From positions 1 to 21,571 of the forward strand of contig JAYMTA010001139.1 in NCBI GenBank assembly GCA_036897625.1: a stretch of DNA of 21,571 nt, written 5' to 3'. Source of the DNA: Pelargonium cotyledonis (taxonomy: Eukaryota; Streptophyta; Magnoliopsida; Geraniales; Geraniaceae). The notes below the pieces were generated by a model that had not been told where the DNA came from, ran no database searches, and worked only from the letters and a program-made list of their open reading frames with translations. The position numbers and the translations under genes were made by a program. Each line of letters begins with the position of its first letter. Position 1 is the stretch's first letter. Below, in pieces: positions 1 to 8,935 of this stretch.

Positions 1-70
1 CCCTGCCCGTCCCTGTCCCTGCCCCTGCCCCTGTCCCTGTCCCTGCCCCTGTCCCTGTCCCTGCCCCTGC
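1..70. repeat. CCCTGY/CCCCTG short tandem repeat upstream of the gene
   Basis: The stretch is built from imperfect CCCTGT and CCCCTGC units, 5-7 nt each, in about a dozen copies. The complementary strand therefore carries many GGG runs with 2-3 nt spacers, a strong G-quadruplex-type pattern. It is cut by the window edge, so its full length is unknown. It is not the plant telomere repeat, which is CCCTAAA. Confidence 0.85.
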
Positions 71-72
71 CA

Positions 73-425
73 CTCCTCTCCTCTCTCCTCTACACCACAC
101 GAGTTCACACATCTCACTCCACTTTCCATTGTAGGGTTCGTCTCCACTGCACCTTTTGGCTCCTGCTAGTATCGTCTTCTCCACAGACCGCTTGAAGCTC
201 CGCAAGCTGATTTCTGCTAGTTCCCGATGGTGCTGTTGCACCTGCTGCTGCTACTCCCGTATCTTCTTGCATAGTCTACTCTGCTTCACCAGCTGGTTCG
301 CTTTCTTCTGACTTCATCTTTTGTGTGTTTTGTTTGTTCACTGCCATTTGATTTATTTGATTTGGAGTTTTGGTTGTGTACTGGTTGCAGGTAAGCCTCG
401 GGGAGTTTCTTCGGCGTTCGAGATA
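73..425 (+). promoter_or_regulatory. Probable core promoter pyrimidine patch and 5' leader
   Basis: A CT-rich patch at 73-92 resembles the Y patch common in plant core promoters. I see no convincing TATA box between 1 and 120. The region 300-390 is T/G-rich and ends in TTGCAG at 385-390, which looks like an intron acceptor, so a 5' UTR intron is possible. I cannot find an equally good donor upstream. The sequence CAG|GTAAGC at 388-396 also fits a donor, which makes the call ambiguous. Transcript ends are not visible from sequence alone. Confidence 0.4.
227..274 (+). CDS. Upstream ORF, 15 codons, leucine-rich
   Basis: This is the only ATG I find between 1 and the main start at 426. It reads MVLLHLLLLLPYLLA and then TAG, with nine leucines in fifteen residues. 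It is not in the same open frame as the main CDS and ends 151 bases before it. If it lies in the mature leader it could lower translation of the main ORF. If a 5' UTR intron removes it, it has no role. The leucine content partly reflects a CTG repeat, so it may be chance. Confidence 0.35.
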   Translation: MVLLHLLLLLPYLLA

Positions 426-3400
426 ATGGCGTCCAGACCGGGGCCGTCTGACCAGCCGCCGCCTTCGCAGCGGCGGATCCTGCGGGGGCAGACCGCCGGG
501 AACCTCGGGGAGTCTATTTTTGACAGTGAAATTGTGCCGTCGTCGCTGGTCGAGATCGCGCCCATTCTCCGTGTTGCAAATGAAGTCGAATCCAGCAATC
601 CTAGAGTTGCTTATCTCTGTAAGTTCATGCTTCACTCTGCTAGGAAAAGTACCTGCTTTATATTATTATGCTTTTTTTCCTGCTTTAATAATCTTCCCAT
701 TTTGGAAGAGAGAAAAAGTGGGGGTTTAATGTGGCATAACGAGTAATTTAAACATGATGTTTGCATATATGGGATTGTTACTTGTTTATTTATTTTTCAT
801 TTATGAGCAAGTGCATTAAGTACATCTGGACGCAAAATGCTTCATTTTGCCATGCTTGTTCAAGATTTTGTATGCTTCTTGCTGTTAGCCGTCACTTGTT
901 GGTCATCTGTGAGCACATTGTAGTTGTGCAGCCGATAGGACAGCTATGTATTGAGATTTCTGAAAAAGGCTTTGTGATACTTTCTGTATGACATTACACT
1001 GAATTAGTATCCATTTATGATAGTGGCTTATTTGGTAATGATACTGTGTCAGCTGCAGAGAAGTATTTCAAGCATAACAGAATGCCATTTATATAAATCT
1101 TATGTAGAATTTTTAGAACGTAAAGTATGGTTTTAACTTCACCCTCTATGAAAGTAGCTAAATCTTGCAACTTATAGTCCATTTTCATCTTTCTTGGTTA
1201 TTCAAACTAAGAATCATGATTATCCAAGCTCTTTATGTCATCGGGTTAAGTAATTGACTAATTGATATTTGAAAAAAAATATCAATCAATCAATTACTGG
1301 AAATGGGGTGTAAGGATGATGTCTGTATGTAGTTGGCATCTTACTATGCAGGAAAAAAAAAAAGACTATGAAACTGAACTTTTTTTTTTTTAAAACTTTC
1401 TATTACTCTTTTGTATATGAAAATACGAAGGTTATTGGCTTATGGCTAACTTTATCTTTATTTTTATTCCTAATTAATTTAAGGGTTGTTATGATCCTAT
1501 GAACTTCTGAGTCTATGCATGTTTAATTATGGAAATGGGCTTTAAGGATAGTGTCTGCATGTAGTTGGCATCTTTATGACGTGTAAGCTATAAAATAATT
1601 TTTTTACTGTCATATTTCAGATAACACATCTGCATGTTATCAGTTTGATTTGTTTATTTGTTTGTTATTTTACATTGATCTATTCATATATCATGGTCTT
1701 GGATACAGGTCGGTTTTATGCCTTTGAGAAGGCTCACAGGTTGGATCCCACTTCCAGTGGACGTGGTGTTCGTCAATTTAAAACTGCTCTGCTTCAACGT
1801 CTTGAAAGGGTATGCAGTGTTCTATTATATTCACTTCATTTTCAAAGTTGATGTCCTATCATTTCAATTCTTTTGCCCCACGGCGAATGTTTTTCTAGGA
1901 TATAGTTGCTTATGCAGAAGTTGAATTAGGAAGTTTGATATTCCTTGGATATATTTGGGTATCTTGTTTTTGAACCACTGCATTGTAAACCATGAATTAA
2001 AGGTACTTATCCTGTAAAGTACTATCAAATAGAGGCGGTGTTTATCTAAGTTGACTGCACATGCAATCCTGCTACTTAACCCATTTTGTTGTAAAGGATG
2101 TATTCCTCTGGGCATCCAAATATTTAGTTAAGCGGAAACCTTTGTTTAATGATTTCCTTTTTCCTACTTACTCTTTTCCTCTCCAGTGGTTACAAGTGCT
2201 ACTCACTATTTGTTTCTTGGACTAACTCATCTTGTGCCCTGTATTAGTTAAATTTGATTACATCATATGCATGATGTTATAGTTGCAGTGGTAACAAATC
2301 CCATGCCCTACATCAAAAGAATTTGTTACAAGTCCAAAGACTCTACATAAAAGGATTCTGAGTTTTGAACAAAGAATTAGTGTTGACTAGTCTTACTTTT
2401 GTTTGAACAAAATGAGCCTATTTCTGTTGCAGTGAGCTCCATTGATGGAATAAGCTTCATAACATGGGAAATGGTCTGCCAACAGTTGAAGTGGGCTGAG
2501 ACGTTGAGAAAAAAAAAGTGGGTTGAGATGGCCTACTCCACCCATCTCTGAAGATGCTGCGAATAATCTTAGAATAGCCACATGAATCTAATTATTGAAG
2601 TTCAACTCAAACTTGATTGTGGTCTAGCTAGGAAAGATATCATAATTCTAAATGTATAAGATATTCATTGGCTCAACAAGTGGTCTGGTTACTTTCTGCA
2701 CTATGGAATGAAAATGACCATTATTGGAGAACGCTTCACCAGAGAAAAATCTTGACTACCAATGGATGTGCTATGCAGTAGCTTAAAGCTGTTTGATAGC
2801 TATTTAGAAGTTCTCTTGGTGTATAAATATGTTGGTTCTGTTGACGCATTACCTAATTTAGTAATTATTACTAGGCACAAGTGTCTTGTGTACATCTAGA
2901 TACTCGATTATTGAAGAACGCCTCACCAGAGGGAAATCTTGACTGCCAATGGATGTGCTATGTAGCAGTTTAAAGGTGTTAACTATTTAGCAGTTCTCAT
3001 GGTGTAGAACTGTAGAAGTATGTTGGTTCTGTTGATTCATTACCTAATTTAGTTATTATTACTAGGCACAAGTGTCTTGTGTACATTTAGATACTCTATG
3101 TAGTTCCACATTCAATTTTTTTGATGTAGAATCTGTCTTTAATTAGGTTAAATATTTGTTTCTTGTAGCCATTTATATAGCCTTTTCTTCTTTCTGTCAA
3201 CTCTTTTTCTTTTTTTTGTCACATTGCAGGAGAATGATCCAACATTAATGGGAAGGGTTAAAAAAAGTGACGCACGTGAAATGCAAAGTTTTTATCAGCA
3301 TTACTACAAGAAATATATTCAAGCCTTACAAAATGCCGCTGATAAAGCTGATCGGTGAGATTTATGTTATTGAATATGTCTTAAGTTGATTTATTTCCTA

Positions 3401-6400
3401 ATGTCTCTTCTGTATTTGAATGTGTTTTAAGTTGATATACTTGTTCTTTTTGCATCCAGTGCACAGCTAACCAAGGCATATCAAACTGCTAATGTACTCT
3501 TTGAGGTTTTAAAGGCAGTTAATATGACACAGTCGATGGAAGTTGATCGTGAGGTAAAACAATGTCATTCATGGCCAATGATTACTTTGTTGTACATTAT
3601 TATATAGCAAAATCTAATCCAGAAGTTTCACTAGTTGCTAGCTTTAGTGTGCATATTTGTCTGACATCATTGCAAATGACATTTTATAGATTTTAGAAGC
3701 TCAGGATAAAGTTTTAGAAAAGACTCAGATCTATGTCCCTTACAATATCCTTCCTCTCGATCCTGATAGTGCAAACCAGGCAATCATGAGATATCCTGAG
3801 GTTTGTTTCCAACTTCTGTATGTATGATCTACTTGATAGTAACTCTTGATTAGTATTATTGAAATGGTTACCTTATTCTTTCATCTTTTCCATTGTGATT
3901 TGCAGATACAAGCTGCCGTTTTTGCCCTTCGTAACACCAGAGGCCTTCCATGGCCCAAGGACTTCAAGAAGAAAAAAGATGAAGATATTTTGGATTGGCT
4001 TCAGGCAATGTTTGGGTTTCAGGTCATACAACAAGAACCACATTTTTTTTATTTATGAATGTATGTGATTTAATGTAGTTTCTTGTGCAAAGCTAGTGTC
4101 TTGAATTTATTGGTTGATGAATTGGCAGAAAGATAATGTGGCAAATCAAAGAGAGCACTTGATTTTGTTACTTGCAAATGTGCACATACGGCAATTCCCA
4201 AAGCCTGACCAGCAGCCCAAGGTTTGTGTTTTAGAAAGTAACATGTTTACCTTTTGTTTTATCACCGTCCTTCTTTCTGTGGCAATAAAGCCTGTTGTTC
4301 ATTCTCATTTTTCTAATAGATTAGGACCTTCCTTCTAGTTAGATAAATTTCTGATATTTTTGAATTATACTTTAAAGGCTAACGTCAGCAATTCTACTAG
4401 TCCCACCATTCTTCTGTCTAAGAACATAAGAACCACTACCTCTGATCATTCCATACTGTTTGCACCTTTAACATCTCTATTGTTGGAGTTTTAGTACGTG
4501 TTGATAATGCAACTAGCTCACCCATTTATTATTTGCTACTTATTTGGGAACACATGAAATAAAACAACAAAATCGCGTAATAATGCACTTTCACAATGAA
4601 AAAAGAATATCTTTTTATTGAAAAAATATATAAGAAGCTTTGTGCAGAATAATGCAGTGTCCACATTACTGTCATGTTTTCTATGGGAACATAATTTCTG
4701 TAGCAGTATGGCTTTCAAATTGCTGGTTTTATTTTACATGTACCCTTCCGTTTTGTTGATGATAGTTATCCTTATGTACCTCATTGTTGCCGCGCTTTTG
4801 AAAAAACATAAAAATAATAATATGATCCTTGGAATGTAAGGATGTGTTAGCTCAAAAGCTGCTTTCTCATTTTTTCTTATGTTAAAATATAGATCTTATT
4901 TTAAAAAATGATTTTCTGAGGCATGGTATTGTAGAGTTCACAGGCCTATTGCACTTTGTGTTTCACATTGGTTTGTAAAGACTGGTTAGTTTTTCTATCT
5001 GTCTTGGAGGCCTTCATTCCCTCACTAATAATTGTTGCTGCACGGTTGTATGGCTGGTACTTGTCCATATATTTAATGAAAATGTTGGTTTCTCCTTCGA
5101 TGAATGTTTTATGATATATATATATATATATATAATTTTTTTGAAGAGTTACATATACTTCTTCAAGTAAAGAACAGTTTTGTTACAGCCTAGCTCTTTC
5201 CAACTTGAATTAGATGAATTGGGTTGTAGGACATAGAAATTTATTAGAGCTTTTCTGTTTAAAATGCAAGAAGCAATGAAATTTAGTCCATCTTGTTAAC
5301 TTAGTGATTACTCCTTAAGTTGTGTCTAATATATATATTTTCTTATGTTTTTTGTTTAGCTGGATGAACGTGCTCTAACTGATGTAATGAAGAAACTTTT
5401 TAAGAACTACAAAAAATGGTGCAAATACTTGGATCGGAAAAGTAGTCTTTGGTAAGACCCTTTTGGTACTGCTTTAGTAGGAAGGTGTTTGACTTCATTG
5501 CCTGTCAAAATCTGGATTCGGATACAGTATTGGTGATATGTGGTTGCCTGACATCAATTAAAAGCATTTTCCCTTGTTCTGTAACTGTACATTTTTTGTT
5601 GGCTAGTATATGGAAGGTGTAATTTTCAAATTTACACTTTCTTTTTGGGTAAAAAGTGTTATACATGATACTGTTTAATCTTCTTGTGGTTCTAATTGAA
5701 TAGGTTGCCGACCATACAACAGGAAGTGCAACAGCGCAAACTATTATACATGGGTCTATATCTTCTAATATGGGGGGAAGCTGCAAACTTAAGATTTATG
5801 CCAGAATGCCTTTGCTATATTTATCACCATGTATGTTTTGTAGTATTTTTCTCTGCTTTAAGGCGTCAAGTACTTTTGTGGTAATATTTTATGGTACCAT
5901 ACTTAATACAGACGTGCATTCGATTATTAAACAGTGTTTCTAGCCATGACTTAGTAATTGATTTGGTTTCTATTCTTTAGATTTTGCATTGGATGACATG
6001 TCATCAGATATATACGCCTATTAAAGTTAACTGGCTTCTTAATTATTGTATAACTTGGATGCTCCTTTTTTTCCGTTGTGGTAGATGGCATTCGAACTCT
6101 ATGGTATGCTAGCTGGGAATGTTAGTCCCATGACCGGAGAAAATGTGAAGCCAGCCTATGGAGGTGAAGAGGAAGCTTTCTTGACAAAAGTTGTTACTCC
6201 AATCTATGATGTGATTGCGAAGGTGTTGTATGCATTTCTGTTATGATGCACTGTATTTGGGGTTGGGTTTGGTTTTGTTTTGTTGTGTGTGTGTGTGTGC
6301 ACGCATTTGTACGTGCGCGTGCGCGTGCGTATTTGGTGTTTTGTCTTGATACCGTCACTATATTGTTTCCTAATAGGAAGCTGAATGGAGTCAAGGTGGG

Positions 6401-8896
6401 AGGTCAAAACATTCCCTATGGAGGAACTATGATGATTTAAATGAATATTTCTGGTAGTACATATTTATTTGTTTATTATTAAATGTCTTTATACCATCAC
6501 TGTCCTGATATCATATGATGATTTAAATGAATATTTCTGGTTGTAGACATTATTTTTTATGATGATTAATTTTTCCCATTGTACAATTATAGGTCACCTG
6601 ATTGTTTTCGATTAGGTTGGCCAATGCGCGCTGATGCCAATTTCTTTTGTATGTCTATTCAACAGCAACAAGTTGACAAAAGTGCGGTAAGCAAATGTTA
6701 TTTTGTTGAACATTGGTCATTCCTTCTATACAAGGTCCATTCAGTGATGTGCTACGTTCATGTACTGAAAAAAATGCACGATCTAATGGGATTTTGTTTA
6801 TTTATTTTGTTTACTGTGCTTTCAAGGTAATATGCTGTGTCCTTAAATGTGTGCATGCAAATATCTTGTAAGATTTGCTGTTTTTTATATTGCCCTCTCT
6901 TCTGCTATACATGGTGTTACATATTAAAAAAAATATATATTTTCGAGGCTCCAATATATCTTGTAAGATTTTCCTGGCTTCAATTTATTTTTTTCAAACT
7001 AATTGTTTATTTTTAAACAAACCAAACTAATTGTTAAGTCATTCAGGATAACAATGTTTTTTTTGGGATCATGAACTCAATACTTTTTTTATTTGTATCA
7101 AAGATTCAGGACTGGCTTGTTCAATAGCTATTAAGTCCTGTTGAAGCTAATTCAGTCATTCTTCTTTTGAATACCCTATTCTTATATGGGATAACTGTGA
7201 TATTCAGGATAAAAAGCCACCTGGTAGAGACCGGTGGGTGGGGAAAGTGAACTTCGTCGAGATACGTTCTTTTTGGCATATATTCAGAAGCTTTGACCGG
7301 ATGTGGAGTTTCTTTGTTCTCTCATTACAGGTAACCTTATTTCTACCACGCAGTTGATTTGCTCAAGTCATACAATTATGTGCATGACTTCATGGCAATG
7401 CTGAACTGAAGTTGGCTAATTTCTTGCAAGGTTATGATCATCATTGCTTGGCATGGCTCAGGACAATCAAATTCAGTGTTTGACGGAGATCTGTTCAAGA
7501 AAGTACTAAGTGTCTTTATAACTGCTGCTGTATTGAAGCTTGGGCAAGGTACGCATGAATAGTTAGTCTTGGTGGCTGTGGGATATATTGTCCCTATTTC
7601 TACTTCTGGTAGCTGTTTGCAAGTATGCTATTTGATTTTCTGCATTTCTCACTCATTCTAGAAATATCATGTCGGAAGCAGTGTGTTGGTTTGGCGTTGA
7701 TTGAAATTCTGGTTTAGTTACAAACATCATTTTCCTTGCATCTTTAATATTTTTGTTGATATGTTTCGAGATTTGGATTTTACACAATAATATTTGGAAC
7801 CAATAGGCTAGCTTCATTGTTTGTTTCCATCCAGTATAACTGGAAAGTTTGACCTACAGGCCACTTAGAGGGTGTTTGGATTAACTTCTCAAAAATAGCT
7901 CATAACCATGAAAAGATCATGAGCAATTTTGTGCTTCAACTCTTTTTAAAAAGAAGCAGTTTAACGTTTGGATAAAAGTGCTGATAAAAAATAGTAATAC
8001 TTTAATTAATGTTAGTTAAAAAGAACAAATAGCTAAAATCATTTTAAGGTTAACCAATAAGTTGAATTATAAAATAAATATATGCATAATTAGAAGAAAG
8101 ATAGAATGATATAAATGTCTTTTACTTAGTCAAAATAGCTCTTTTTTAACTGCTCATGAGCTGAAAAATCAAAAGTTGGGGTACCTGGCTCTTATATTTT
8201 AGCTCATCAGCAAATGCTCATGAGCTATTTTAGTGGTAACCAAACACTAAAAAGAGCTATTTTGTGCTCATGAGCTTGTTTGACCAGCCCATGAGCTAAT
8301 CCAAACACCCTCTTATTTATGTGTTGATTTTGAAAGTCTTGCCTTCTTTTACATTTATGTGTCTTTGTTTTTGTATCCATTGATTTGGTGAAAGTCGATA
8401 TGACTACCATTCTGATTGAATGTTACATTTTGTAATTTACTGATTTATTTCGAAGGAAGCCATTCTTTTATCTAAAACGTGACAGTGGTGTTAACATTCA
8501 TTAACCAAGTGGAATTGCTATTTGATATTTTCCTCAAATATGTCTGCAGCTTCCCTTGATGTAGTCCTCAGTTGGAAAGCACGTCGGAGCATGTCACTCC
8601 ATGTTAAGTTAAGATACATTTTGAAGGTTCTTACAGCTGCCGCATGGGTGATAGTTCTACCAGTTACTTATGCTTATTCATGGGATAACGGTCCTGGATT
8701 TGCTCAAACCATCAAAAGTTGGTTTGGCAATACTTCTACTTCAAGTTCATCGGCCTTGTTTATTTTAGCTGTTGTTGTCTACTTGTCACCAAATATGCTG
8801 GCTGGAGTCTTGTTTCTTTTCCCCTTTGTTCGTCGATTTCTTGAGAGGTCGCACTACAGGATTGTGATGCTTATGATGTGGTGGGCACAGGTTTGT

Positions 8897-8935
<39 letters not shown>

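Larger units (their letters stand above)
619..1708 (+). other. Intron 1 (1090 bp)
   Basis: The donor is GTAAGT at 619 and the acceptor ends ATACAG at 1708, splitting a Cys codon. It holds a 22-bp imperfect inverted repeat (1249-1298) and a 44-bp direct repeat pair (1299-1342 and 1531-1574). I see no gene in it. The open frames found here are low-complexity chance frames. Confidence 0.85.
426..4221 (+). other. Exons 1-7: N-terminal cytosolic Vta1-like region (residues 1-278)
   Basis: Exons are 426-618, 1709-1809, 3230-3354, 3460-3553, 3690-3800, 3906-4022 and 4129-4221. The run [18 protein letters not shown] spans the exon 1/2 junction, where a Cys codon is split T|GT. Exons 3-4 carry [17 protein letters not shown] and [20 protein letters not shown], a helical region typical of callose synthase N-termini. 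Exon 5 holds [19 protein letters not shown], and exon 7 is [19 protein letters not shown] onward. There is no signal peptide. The region is known in the family as a regulatory or partner-binding part. Two Arabidopsis gain-of-function sites, as I recall them, map here (R83 and P188 in this numbering). Confidence 0.92.
5360..6686 (+). other. Exons 8-12: FKS1-type domain (residues 279-454)
   Basis: Exons are 5360-5451, 5704-5830, 6085-6222, 6377-6453 and 6593-6686. The family signature [17 protein letters not shown] is at residues 327-343, followed by [19 protein letters not shown] and [16 protein letters not shown]. The tryptophan at the exon 11/12 junction is split TG|G before [18 protein letters not shown]. 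The linker after it ([15 protein letters not shown], across exons 12/13) is where family members differ most. The 3' end of exon 11, including its GT, is copied again in intron 11. Confidence 0.92.

Noticed and set aside
1-70. Telomere-like repeat
   Set aside because: The units are CCCTGT and CCCCTGC, not CCCTAAA, and the array is next to a gene leader.
321-425. In-frame upstream extension of exon 1
   Set aside because: The frame is open back to 321 but begins at TTG, not ATG, and the residues are unlike any callose synthase N-terminus. The ATG at 426 gives the expected family start.
353-635. Two minus-strand open frames over exon 1
   Set aside because: They are mirror frames of a GC-rich exon with no family resemblance.
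6194-6440. Open frames on both strands over intron 10
   Set aside because: They are produced by the TG/CG repeat (Thr-His and Cys-Val runs) and have no conserved sequence.
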